Positions 11,907 through 23,079 of a DNA stretch of 64,000 nucleotides are shown here, one piece after another. Position 1 is the first letter of the stretch. Each line of letters opens with the position of its first letter. Location: NCBI GenBank assembly GCA_019722365.1, contig JADFUC010001995.1:434001-498000 (forward strand), read 5' to 3'. Both the position numbers and the translations under genes were made by a program. Below the pieces are notes generated by a model, which searched no databases, had not been told where the DNA came from, and saw only the letters and a program-made list of their open reading frames with translations. This stretch comes from Lithospermum erythrorhizon. Its lineage: Eukaryota > Streptophyta > Magnoliopsida > Boraginales > Boraginaceae.

Positions 11907-13794
11907 ATCAGTATCGGTACTGGTTGTAGCCCTGCTGTGAGTTTAAATCAATGGCCGAAAGTCACGAATTGTCATTAATACGTCAGGGTAGGTAAAATTC
12001 CTCGATGGAATCGATTTTCCACATCGGGAAAGACGCTGCATTTTAGGATTATCTGCACGAAAAAGAGCCGAACAAACCACTGTGGGAGAAGCCTCGGAGA
12101 AGATGACGAGGATGAACGACGCGAATCGACGTACAAGCCCGCGCGATCGCATCTGTTTGTCAAGAAAACGCCAGTTACAAGGAGACCACCACAAAGCGGG
12201 TAGTCAATGGGCGCTTTATGACCGTAAGTGAGAAACCTTCGCAAATAATAAGGTACTTCTCTACGAAAATCGCTTCATCTTGGGCATGTCGAAAAGACAA
12301 TCTATACGAGACACCTTAATGATTTCAATAGCATTATTAATCAACTGTCAATGGTAGATGTTAATGTCGATGATTTGGTGACGCAAGACCGATTTTGTCG
12401 GGTTTCGCTACCTCAAAGTCGGGAGCCAATGGCGGCGTTAAGAATTGTAAAATGCCAACAAAGTTTGAACTTAAGGCGGCTGTGAGCGATCCCGTCTCGA
12501 GGAGGCACGCAAGCCTCGATGAAGTGAAAAAGCAGCGGCGCTATGGTTTCTGATTAACTCCAGAGGGAAGAGGAAGAACACGTATTACGGTGTTTTGGAA
12601 ATAGCTGGAAATCAAGGTGTAAGTAATTCGATCTTGCGGTTGGGTCATGCAAAACCGTCACACGGCAGGCACCGCAAAGCTAACGTCATGGCCAACGATT
12701 ATTCCTCGACGCCGCTTTGGTTTTATTTGTGAACGCTCGGGCTGACCCCCGTATAGATTCCCCGAGCTTCTTTTCATACTGCATGACAGAGATGTAAATG
12801 GGAATTATGTTTCCGACTACGGGACTGCTCATCTCTACTACGCGTAACAAATGATTTAGTGAGGCATGAGACGCGAATCTGCTGTCGAATTTGTTCTTTC
12901 TCGAAACCGACAAAGTGGTGTATGTTCCGAAATTAGTAAAGAGTTTAATTTCGCAGAGTCAGCTTGATGTTGGATGTTATCGAACTACTAAGATGGTAAC
13001 TCGGAAGGTTGTTCGGGGGCAACGGTAATGGAAGAACGCGTAAGTCGTACTCTATAATTTAATCACCATCTGCCTCAAGAGGCTGGAAGAGAGGGATCCG
13101 GGTGCGTAGAAAGTAGCAGATTCGATACTGAGCTTTTACGAAGATAAAGGATTGTCAAGCAGAAATTCCCTGCCTGACGCTAGCCCAGAGGTTCTCTGGA
13201 GACGTTAAACGCAAGAATAAGGCCGGAAGATACCCCCAACCGACAACGTAATACTGCTTGACGAAGTTCGAGAGGCCGAAGGCGGAACTCTCTCAGCGAT
13301 GCAACCGGTTCAGTGTCGCATGAATCATCCGAGTTACCAGCCAAGTGGCGGTTTCAAAGCTGGTAGTATTGCTTCCAACCTCCCGATTCTTTCTATATCC
13401 GCTGGAAAAGACGTTTCCGATCGCATCGAGGGTCAAATGTGAATCAGACTGGCAGTCGCCGACGTGGAACGGGAAGCGTAAGAGAGAAATTCATCACATT
13501 TACTCAATCAAACTTGAGGTTTTCCAAGGTGCTCTGGGTCAAGACTGCCAAGCATCAAGAAGGCAAAAAGCGCCAGAAAGACATTGTCTCAAATAACGTA
13601 GGAAAAGCCCAATCTGGGTAAGTAATGGCTATTCTAGATTCTCTCTCGGTAGTCGTCAGCGCCGCTCGTAGATGTTCCCTCGATCGGTTAAGATAACGGG
13701 GACCAGCTTCACCTGAGTTCTGTGGATGATGAACTGAAGTCCGGCCGCAATGGCGTTTGAAGCACTATGGATCCCAAATTGTCTCGCCGAGATC

Positions 13795-14368
13795 ATTTGG
13801 GAATCAAGACCCACTGAGACGGCGTTTCGCTCTAATTATTTCCTAATTCGAGTCTAATCTGTGATATATCTCTTGTATTTTGAGTAGGCTCTTTATTTTT
13901 TGCCACCCTCTTTTGACTTCGAGCCCAAGAAAGACATAGCTCCTACTAGAAGTTTTGTTAGCCTGTATAAATAGTAGGGATGATTTGGCACAGTTTCCAT
14001 TTATCACATGTAAATGTTATTTAATGTGAGAAAATTCATCCTAGAATAATGTTAGGTCTTTAATATTATCAAGAACATGCTTGTTCTCAAGAACTTAGAG
14101 AGTTTATCTTTGACTCTTGATATGTTTCGTATGGGTCAGATTTTCGGTGTATAAGAAAATACTCAACATAGATTATAGCTACTGCAGGGGTTTTCAGAAC
14201 GATCTTCCTATGACAGCTGATCATACAAAGAACAGACGCATCTTTCACATCGGTGTAAACCTCAGAGTAAAATTTTTGTGTCTATTTTATTTCCGCACTA
14301 AAATTCTCTCTGCTGCTTTATTTGATCATTAAAATCCCGTAATAGATGAAAAATTTTAAATCCTAACA
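13795..14368 (+). repeat. Right LTR of the nested element
   Basis: Direct copy of 11367-11906. The first 40 bases are badly degraded, so the left edge is set by alignment to the other copy; the right edge is the shared TCCTAACA. Confidence 0.65.
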
Positions 14369-14502
14369 TGTGAAGTACTGTAGGAAGTTCGGTAAGAACC
14401 TCGGTGTTGTTGGGCGTTGTTGGAAGAATTGTCATCATTCGACATGATTGTAGAACAAGAAGAAAGCTAGCCGAAAAAAATAATAATTTGGATTTGAACC
14501 TT

Positions 14503-14518
14503 AGCTCTGTGATATCAT
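14503..14518 (-). other. Primer-binding site of the minus-strand Copia
   Basis: On the minus strand this reads ATGATATCACAGAGCT, close to TGGTATCAGAGC, the usual complement of the initiator-Met tRNA 3' end, with a small insertion. It sits just inside the 14521-14762 LTR and fixes that LTR as the 5' one. Confidence 0.7.
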
Positions 14519-14520
14519 AA

Positions 14521-14762
14521 AAGTGTTTGAGAAAAGTTAATCTCATTCCATTGAGATTGTTGTATTTATAATCAAAGATTACAAGTTTGTTACAATGTGA
14601 TCACATTTGAATTTGAATTCTAATCTATCTCTAACTATCTACAACGTGAATAATAACAAATTACAATAGTTATCTATATTCTAATTGCACACTTATAGCT
14701 AGCAACCTAACAATAACATTCTAAAGCTTGAGGACTTCACGTGTGCACTGCATGGCTTCTAA
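14521..14762 (-). repeat. 5' LTR of the minus-strand Copia
   Basis: About 240 bp. It matches 6218-6349 and 7062-7183 of the other LTR and is followed by the resumed HMA coding frame. Confidence 0.75.
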
Positions 14763-14956
14763 TAGAAGACAATCTTGATCAGGACAATTTGTTACAACCA
14801 ACACCAGAACAAGTTAACAATAACTCATCATCTTTACCATTGTCTGAGCAACCAAAGCGGTCTACTTCTGCACCGCCTTTGGCTCTGATTAGGGCTCCAT
14901 CGTTAAGCTGGAAAGCGTTGAAGAAGGCATTCGTTCGTTCCTACTCATTTTCTTAG

Positions 14957-17545
14957 TCACTGTTGATGATCATCAACTCTATTTTCAGTCATTTGAAGGA
15001 GAAAATATTGTGTTATTAACTAGCAGAATGATCATATGATAGCTAACTCATCATTTTGGGTGCTTAGACGTGATTAAATAATTCCATTTCTGATTTATGT
15101 GAAATGTGATCCATGCATCTTTGATGTAGATATATTTTGTGTGTCAACATTATAGCGTTCAAATAAGCGAGGTCAATAGTAAGGCTAACAATGTATCTTA
15201 ATAAGCTTGGTCAAATAAATTTCCCTAGGCATTATGCAAATTGTAATGTATTATATGTTCATGATAAAAAAAATTCCCCTAAGGTATTATTAAGCTTTAG
15301 CTCATGTCAAGGTTACAAACTACCAATCGGATCTCAGGATGTTCAATTAGGCATGCATTTGGATAATCGGTCGGTTGATATATTTGACAATTATTTTTTC
15401 AACAAAGCACAAAATGCCATATACCTCCCTTTGAAAACAAAGATCAACCATTAGACCACACAAGTTGACTTGCAAATTAAGGAGAGGTTAATGGCGCACT
15501 TAACTCCAAAATGTCATGTCATTTCATTTTCCTTTCACGATTCACATAGACACATACACTTCTATTCACAATAAAGTCAAATTTATTGCCCCATATAATA
15601 CACAAGTATTATCTAGAGTCCACACACCATATCCATCCAATGAGGTCAGGTTACAACTCCAAAAACATACAAAATCTAATCTCTACGTCACTCAAATTAT
15701 AATTTGGTGTGAAGTAGTTGGCTTTGATGTCTTGATATGGCATGCCGAAGAACTTATGGATATTGAGGTGAGAACGTGTCAGTTGTAGATGGCAACAAAA
15801 ATACAAGTTTATCCGACCCCCCCATCTCCATCTCTTTTTCTCTTTTTAAAAGTTGTCAAGTTCCAAATTGAAAAGGTTAGGTATGATTACCACAAGGAAT
15901 GTATTAGGCAGGGCACAAGGAATGTATTAGGCAGGGCACGTCGTACTACATATTATGATGGGTCCAACATTTAGAATCCGACTCGAATAGAATAGATATT
16001 CCACAACCCTATTGATTATTCAGAATCCGATCGGGACACGCCTCATAGATTGAGTAAATTGAATAATCTAGTGAAAAAGGTTTTTATTAATAATCAAAAG
16101 ATCATGAATTTAAAATTTATCTCGTGCAAAATATTTTAAAAAAAACACTTTTTTCTCGAAACTACTCATGCGTCGAGCCATCGTAAAACCCACTAAATTA
16201 GAATTCATGTGCCACTAATGATGTTAATAGTGAGAACTAATACGATATGATTAACTTGAAATCAGAACATTAACCCAACATTGCAGTCGAAGATATTTAA
16301 TCCAAATAGAATGCACATACATTAAAGGAATTTGCATTGTATACAATCTAATAAGGAGTAGTACTCTTTTATTAAGAAGTATTCTTTTATTAAGAAGTCG
16401 CGGACTTTCAAAATATCTATTATGGAATATCATGAAGGAATTAATTATGAAATGTGTTTCTATTGATCGAGGACTAGAATTTTCATTTTAACCACTTTAA
16501 CATTTGTTTTTTATGAGAATCAAACTCACACCGCATAAAGAGGCGAAGGTGCTGATACTTAACACTTTAATTATTTACCAATTGAGTCATAATCGGGGAA
16601 GCTGACCACTAAATTTCCAGCTTAATCATCACATTCTGCGACAATTACTATACATCAACTATTCCACTACTTTTTGGATTTCATAAAGCCTTAGCTTCAA
16701 AATTTACGTCAAAATTAATGATCATGTGGTCCGAAATCATTGTTGTTTCTCCTAAAATAGAAATTATAATGATAATTACCATTTACTTCCCATGTGATTG
16801 AATCACCATAAGTAAAAAATCCGCTTAAGCATCATCATCAACATCATATTCTATCACACATCAATATATAAAAAAATGGCCAGCATTATCCTCAAAGTAC
16901 GAGTTGAAATTAGTTAGGTACATAAATGATGGCTTGAACACTCCAGAAAAAAAGAGCAATTTAGCACTATGAACCAAATAATATGACTACACTTCCAATT
17001 CGAAATGAAGAGAATACAGAATATATTTTACTACTAATCTTAGATTCATTGGTGGAATAATTAGTCCTTGAAGCAACATAATTATTGTGCACACGGTCTT
17101 TAAACACAATTTTGACATTGGAAATTATAGGGATAAAAAATTAACTCGTGAAAACTTTGAGAATGTATATGCAACAACCATATATACTACTCCAACTACT
17201 AATTTACCCAAACTAAAACTCCAAAACTTAAGTTTGGATTTTCTTATAATTGCGGTAATTATTTGCGACATTATCTCAAATAGAAAACGTTGGTACTTCA
17301 CTGTACGTACACTTTTGTCATCGACTACCTAACATGTCGGTATTTATCTTCAACTCTTGCCCTACCTCATGTTATTTAATATTAGTACTTCTTTACTTAT
17401 TGCCAAATCAAAGCAACACCACAACAGAAAAAATAATCTCTATTATCGATAAGAAACTCAACCTCTCCATCAAATATCACCAAAAAACAAGAAACGAAAG
17501 GTAGTGAAGATCATTATTAGAATTGGGGCCAATACATAAAGAAAG
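14957..17545. other. AT-rich intergenic stretch
   Basis: Includes the likely 3' UTR of the split HMA gene (14957-15150). Short open frames at 15191-15454 and 15516-15788 show no domain. A 23-bp tandem duplication lies at 15891-15936 and an 18-bp one near 16363-16399. No RNA gene was seen. Confidence 0.5.
15891..15936. repeat. Perfect 23-bp tandem duplication
   Basis: CACAAGGAATGTATTAGG plus five further bases occurs twice, at 15891-15913 and 15914-15936, without a mismatch. Confidence 0.9.
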
Positions 17546-17701
17546 ATGATAAAAGTTGGGGTGATCGTTGAATTATTAGAAGAATACAGGTGGGTGATGG
17601 CAAGAATGAGAGAGCAGCTACTTCTTGAAAGACAGGGACCTTCAACTGCAAGCCTTTCAAGAAGAAGAATACCAGATTCTTCATTCATGGTTTACTTCTA
17701 A
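17546..17701 (+). CDS. Possible small peptide gene, 51 residues, function unknown
   Basis: ATG at 17546, stop TAA at 17699-17701, no intron needed. The peptide starts MIKVGVIVELLEEYRWVMAR, an amphipathic helix-like start. It continues through a Gln/Leu/Glu-rich stretch to SLSRRRIPDSSFMVYF at the end. The basic turn and hydrophobic C-terminus look designed rather than random, and the flanks resemble a CT/CA-rich 5' leader (17410-17540) and a T-rich 3' UTR. I have a general impression of similar short intronless plant peptides but cannot name a family. There is no signal peptide, so a cytosolic or nuclear role is more likely than a secreted one. The antisense open frame 17470-17688 is probably its shadow. 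Could be chance. Confidence 0.4.
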   Translation: MIKVGVIVELLEEYRWVMARMREQLLLERQGPSTASLSRRRIPDSSFMVYF

Positions 17702-19008
17702 GTAAGGCAGACAATGATTCAATCTTCAACAGCTTGAGTACACATTTCATTTCTTTATTTTATCTTGACCTCCATTTGATTATTTATTTTTTGCACTTTT
17801 GGTTTATAGTAATAATGTTCATTGGTTCCAATATATATGGAGTATATGACATATTTTAGCCAAGAATGATGTGAACCCATTCCTCTGTAAGGAAATTGAT
17901 TTACATAACTATTTACTATTATATTGAAAATTTGGGTAGAGATATTGTTGCTTTGTTTGAAATATTATTTTTTATAGTATGTTATTGACAGTTGTTTGAG
18001 ATGCATTTTCATATACTGGTAATTCATTTTAGTCCCCAAGTGAGCCAGCATTGTAACAAAATTAGAGTTGATTAAGGTCCATTACTCCATTGGTTCCAAC
18101 CGAAATCAATTGGTAATGAAAGAATAGTTCAAGATGGTATAATCTCACTGGATCACTCTAATGGAACCAATAGAAAAACAAAATTATATAAATGTGTAAT
18201 TTTGGCAACAAACAATGGCTGTAAAACTCAGCAATTAAATGAAACGATTACAAAAACGTAATCCATTACAAAACGAGACAAACAATTGCAAACGAAATGA
18301 AAACCGTGATGGAGTCACATAACGCCGCTTTCCTTAAAACGTATTCGACCTCTTCCCCTGCTGGGTGACTACGTAGACGTGACGCCTCTGGGAAACACCT
18401 CGCCCATCGGCTTCCTTACTAAAGAATTGCTGAAACCATCGAATAAACGCCTAGCGAGCTAAGTGCATCACTTGGACATAAAAAACCAATAGAAAAGCAG
18501 ACGGAGCCTCAGATTTTGTGAACTCAGGTGTTTTTCGATTTCTGCATAAAATACTTCGATCATTCAGAATACGTAGAAAGTCGTCAAAACGTTTCCATTG
18601 GGCGTAATTAAACAATCTCTTACAAATAAAAAACGATGTGGGAATCACATTTGGATTTGAATGACAAACTCAAATTATTTCAAGTTTGAAACGGCAAAAC
18701 CCGACTCAACCGAAGAAAAGTCGGCCGCACCCTCCCTTTTCTGAACCGCATTCGTATCCGCAGGCTCCACACACGCATCTGCTTCACAATTTCCTCAGCT
18801 ACTCCCGGATTTAAATCCTCCTCTACGGGTCAGTAGGGACATTTTAGCAGCTGGGTAGTTTGGGCCTGACATTACTAAGGCCATTGGGGAGCCCATTTAT
18901 AAAGTGTCATTTCTCCACACTCTCATCCAATGCCAAGTATACCAAACTTTAATATCCCATCTTCTGCAGTTTCATCTGACACACAAACGAGAGGCTAAAT
19001 TCTTAGAT
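17702..19008. other. Intergenic, partly noisy
   Basis: 17702-18230 is AT-rich unique-looking spacer. 18300-18800 is GC-richer with scattered CG dinucleotides and only short broken frames. No gene, RNA or transposon domain is recognised. Confidence 0.4.
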
Positions 19009-19490
19009 TCACAACGCCTCTAAGATTCCTTTCTTTATATCCAACACGGCATACGCTTAATTAGATTACTGTGAATATCATGTTTTTTTTTTGGATAAGT
19101 AAAATATATATTAATATGAAGTACAATTAATTACTTGTTTTTACTTGTACTCTAAAAATCGTGAGCAACTACTAGAACTGCTCTCAAGCCCTCACTTATG
19201 TGTCCTCCATTTTCAAAAAGAATTCCATATAATTCCCTTAAAAACATTCACAACGCTTCTCTAAGATTCTCTTTATATCCAAATACGTATACATGATTTT
19301 AATTAGGGATTACTGTAATATCATGTTTTTTGGATAAGTGCTTATATGGGCTGGAATATGAAGCATAGAATTATCATTTTCTTGTTTTTACCAGACGAAA
19401 TCGTATAAATCTGTCGAACTGTTCCTCAAGCCCTCACTTATGTCCTCCTTACTGTAAAAGCACCTACATTCCTTAAAAACACGAAAATGA
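19009..19490. repeat. Two-copy direct repeat of about 240 bp
   Basis: Copy one (about 19009-19248) and copy two (about 19249-19490) share ACAACGC-TCTAAGATTC, CTTTATATCCAA, TAATATCATGTTTTTT, TGGATAAGT, CAAGCCCTCACTTATG and CCTTAAAAACA in the same order. The differences are substitutions and short indels. Confidence 0.75.
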
Positions 19491-19734
19491 ATGGGCATAT
19501 CCAAGTTCACCTGGCTTCAAGAAAATGGCATTCCATTAAAAATCATTATAAAACATCGGGACATACGATAAAAGACGATATGAAAGGTTAGAATTTGTTG
19601 ATTATAATTCAATTTTTATACATGCATTGTCATAGAAAAATCCAATACCTTGCTAGTCGGGCTTTCACTTTGAAGAAAAACGAATTTTTGTGTTTTATGA
19701 GTTTTTTAATTTTGAATTTATGATTTCGCTTTTT

Positions 19735-20290
19735 TTATATTTGTGTTGTAACCCAAATTTTGTAATTTATGGGGTTTTTGATTTTCAATATAACCCAATT
19801 TAATTTGATGGTTGTGTTACTAATGTTTAAGCTAACCGGAAATTCGTGTTGATGGGGTTTTTGATTTTCAATATAACCCAATTCGATTTATGTGGTTTCG
19901 AATTATTTGATGTAACCCAAATTTTGTGATGTATGGGTTTTTGATTTTCAATATAACCTAATTTGATGGTTGCGTTTACTAATGTTTAAGCTAACCCGAA
20001 ATTCATGTTGAATGGGTTTTTTGATTTTCAATATAACCCAATCCGATATATGTGGTTTCGAATTATTTGATGTAACCCGAATTTTGTGATGTACGTGTTT
20101 TTTGATTTTCAATATAACCCATTTTATTGGTGATTTCATCTAATGTGGTGGTTTAACCCAAATTATGTGATGTATGAGTTTTTTTATTTTCAATATAACC
20201 TAACTCGACGGGTCGAGTTTGTAACGCCGAATCTAACCCAAATTCTCGTGTCGAATGGGTTTTCTTAATTCCGACAACCCAAATTGCATA
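19735..20290. repeat. Minisatellite-like tandem array (TAACCCAA / TTGATTTTCAATATAACC)
   Basis: At least five imperfect copies carry the core GTTTTTTGATTTTCAATATAACC (allowing changes), with GTAACCCAAATTTTGTGATG between them. A higher-order unit of about 150-170 bp alternates two sub-repeats. There is no coding sense; open frames here are by-products of the array. Confidence 0.8.
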
Positions 20291-22990
20291 ATTATCAAGT
20301 TGGTGTAAATGTTTAGTTACATTGAATTAATCGTGTTAAAGATCAGATGAGCCTTCTCGAATAGTTTTGACATGTTTTGTTGATTTTGTAGATAAGGAGC
20401 CAACATTTCAACTTCTATCTCAAGATTCTGTGGTAGATGAAGAAAAAAATGGTTCTAAAAAGAAAAAGAATATCGTTACCTCAATTATAATTATGATGGG
20501 TTACAAGGTATTAATATAATTACTATGATAATAACATTGATGGGTTATGGGGTTACTACAATTATCATAAAAAGGCCATGACATGAAGTTACAGATTTTC
20601 CTAATATAATTACCTTTTTTTGATTTATTAAACTCTTGGTTGCGAGTTATCAATATTTTTATCTCGATTATGACACTATGGGTTAGCGAGAGGTATCAAT
20701 ATAATTTAATATTCTCAGATAATACCATCGCAAGCATGCAAGATCAATATAATTACCTAGATAAATATTAGCGAAGCGAAGTATCAATATAATTATCATA
20801 TAGTGGGTTATGACATAAACAAGAGGAATTGAACAAGATAAAAAGGGAGAAAAAAATTTCAATAATGTAAAATATATCAATGATAATCATGATTAAATAA
20901 ATACATAATAAAATTAAGAGAAAAGCCCTCTGGCTGCATCAGGAGCGTGATAACTGTTCTAAAATAACCCTACATTTTATATCATAACGATTCAAAATTA
21001 ACAAGTATTTCATAGGAAAAAGAAATAAAATGCAAATAAAATCCAACACTTAGCATAAAATAAGGGCTAAGATTTTGTTACCATAATTCTTGATACAGTC
21101 GTTATAAATAGTCACTACTAAATTGATAAAATTGACCCTATTAAAAATAAATCATTACTTTTTATATGACGAATGGTCCAAAATAATTTAAACATCCTTG
21201 CTCAAAGATTAAGACCATAATTCAAAGCCCACATGACTTATCATAAAAGTAAATACATAGCACATTTGAGTGCCTAATGGTTCATAAACTTCAAATAATG
21301 GAGCTTCGGATATTGGATTGTCCAGGTTGCGCTTTCCTTCCTTTCACAGTTTCACATCACCCATTTGACAATTGGATAATTGCAAATATGACACGATGTT
21401 GCTTGGATTAATATCTTCAATTGCAATTGGTACAATTTAATTAGTCTAAATTTGCATACGCACTCAAGTGATCAAAAATCATTTCCCAAATAGATATTCA
21501 AACATTTCAAATAAATACATAAAAATAATTTTTAATATTTCAACTAAAAACGTCTTTTCATAATCGAACTCCACTATAATAAAGTGAACATAAGCGTTAA
21601 AACAAGATTCTAAAATATAATACACTTTAGCGAAATAGCTCTTTTAAATAACAAATAATTAATTAGGGACTTCAATAATTAATATATTAATCACTCCCTT
21701 AATAAATTAAAATAAAAATAAAATATCATCTTCAACCTTACACTCTCACCCCACTCCACTCCATCTAAGTAGACCCTAACCAACAGTAACAAAGTTTAGC
21801 ATAAAAGTAGTTATTACTTGTTATATGACTTTGATCACTGCAGGGATGAAACAATGAAAAGGAGCAGAATAAAAGCTCTGGAATGCACATTGACCAGCGC
21901 CGCTTGTCAAGTACTTGAATACATCTTTGAGGGACGTATTTTTGTATGGATTATATGGCATAGATAGTCTGCGCTATAGATACGCCTTCTATCTCGATAT
22001 CCCTTTGAGCCTCGTGATTTATATGTTTGCACAATATGTATTTAATTATACAATATTTACTTTGATATTCACAAAGTACGAGATATAAATATGAAACATC
22101 GATCATAAAAAAGAGATGTTAAGAGAGGATACGTGATTTCAAAGCCTCCTCGACGACTATAATCATCTACAACGCGAATACTCTTACAGCCTTACCAAAT
22201 TACTTGGAGAGATTTGGATCTTGAAATTTTCAAAAATTAATCAGAATATAAACTCTCCCTCCCCCAAAAAGCTTGAGCTTTTTAAAAAGAGCATGCTGGC
22301 TATTAAAACGCCAGTGCCGACTTTTTGTGCAATTTTTAAATTATTATAGGTCCTTTAGATAGTCTTAAAATTTTAAGGATCAAATTCGTAAAAAGTATAT
22401 ATATCTATACTATATATAATGTGTCTAACCCCTCTATCGCATACATAACAAGCAAATTAACGATTTCCTATTTTACCCCTCCTAATATTTTTTTTTTAAT
22501 TTTAATTTTCATAGTAACTTCTTCATAAATTGCAATCCCGCATAACAAAGACAACTTCTCCATAACCAATACTATAAATATTATCTACTACGTATTCCTC
22601 AATTATAACCAAGAAAATAAAAAGTCAAGTTTTACGCCCCCTATCTTTATTTCTCTCCAGAATCCTTTTTCTTCATCTTATTTCTTTTTAAATTTATTTA
22701 TTTTTTCATTATAATTTTATTATAAAAATAATACTTGGCATGGCCAAGCATCAAGCATTGGCTATAAATTAAGATTAGTTAACTAGAGAATGGATTCTAT
22801 TTCATTATTTTGCCAAATTTTTATTTCCTTAGTTCACAAACCCACAATTTCTAGTATCAATTTCTCTTGTTTCTATTTCATGTTTGAGCTGATTTTCAAT
22901 TCCTTCCACTTTCGCCGGTATGTAATTTTTCTGTTTTTATTCACTTTTCTATTTATTCAATTTTTGTTTAATTGATTAATTAAATTAGTT
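20291..22990. other. AT-rich region with decaying short repeats, no gene
   Basis: 20460-20830 repeats ATCAATATAATTA and GGGTTATGA-type words several times. 20391-20470 holds a short open stretch (KEPTFQLLSQDSVVDEEK) preceded by a TTTTGTAG acceptor-like string. It could be a stray exon, but nothing downstream supports it. 21000-22990 is AT-rich spacer. Confidence 0.4.
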
Positions 22991-23079
22991 AATTTTGTTA
23001 TTTGACTGCGATTTAGTTAATTAGGTTTTGTAATTGCGATTCATGCTATATATAATAGGTTTTTGGTGATTATGCATTC

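Larger units (their letters stand above)
11367..14368 (+). mobile_element. Nested LTR element inside the Copia, no coding domains (LARD-like)
   Basis: Two direct repeats share sequence along most of their length: 11367-11906 (TGTTGG...CCTAACA) and about 13795-14368 (ending CCTAACA). Shared landmarks include the CTCTAATTATTTCCTAATT, AAAATTCATCCTAGAATAAT and CAGAACGATCTTCCT strings. A TATA-like CCTATAAAATATAG lies inside the left copy, which suggests plus orientation. The internal 1.9 kb (11907-13794) is GC-richer with only short open frames and no gag, integrase or RT motif. It lies within the gag-side part of the minus-strand Copia, so it is the younger insertion. Confidence 0.7.
6217..14762 (-). 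mobile_element. Copia LTR retrotransposon, minus strand, inserted in the HMA gene
   Basis: The LTRs are 14521-14762 (5' LTR for this strand) and about 6217-7183 (3' LTR, enlarged by an insertion). The clean part of the pair, 6218-6349 against 14524-14655, is over 90% identical by eye. Next to the right LTR, 14503-14518 matches the complement of the initiator-Met primer site. Next to the left LTR, 7185-7196 is a purine tract on the minus strand. Reading the minus strand, integrase (about 9960-9330) comes before reverse transcriptase (about 8700-7920), the Copia order. Integrase shows CNVCQSGKHIKQ, then SDVWQSP and IDAFTRYSWVYPLKRKSN, giving two of the catalytic acidic residues. Frames are broken in many places, so the element is not coding-competent as read. 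The ten-base repeat TAGAAGACAA flanks it; the exact 5-bp target duplication cannot be fixed. Confidence 0.85.
5734..14956 (+). pseudogene. HMA-domain (HIPP-like metallochaperone) gene split by a Copia retrotransposon
   Basis: Exon 1 (5734-5785) encodes MVVTCEKKVKKALAHLK. A GT-AG intron runs 5786-6086. Exon 2 resumes at 6087 with GIYSVNVDFHQQKVTVWGI and continues to KRKGARFWNVED at about 6216: a heavy-metal-associated beta-alpha-beta fold. The frame then enters an LTR. At 14763, just beyond the other LTR, the same codons for ED resume and read NLDQDNLLQPTPEQ... to a stop at 14956, ending in a Ser-rich basic tail (WKALKKAFVRSYSFS). The ten bases 6207-6216 are repeated at 14763-14772, so the two halves join in the same frame. 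HMA proteins bind Cu/Zn through MxCxxC; here only the second Cys is present (a Val sits where the first should be), so metal binding may already have been weak. There is no C-terminal CaaX box. Unless the 8.5 kb insertion is spliced out, the protein is truncated after a few LTR-encoded residues. Each half is recognisable and joining is well supported; family assignment of the tail is inferred. Confidence 0.8.

Noticed and set aside
11975..12244. Overlapping minus-strand open frames in the nested element
   Set aside because: GC-rich irregular sequence with no domain; length is expected by chance in such composition.
19735..20290. TAACCC-rich array as interstitial telomere
   Set aside because: The repeat unit is far longer than seven bases and the AAACCCT period is not present.
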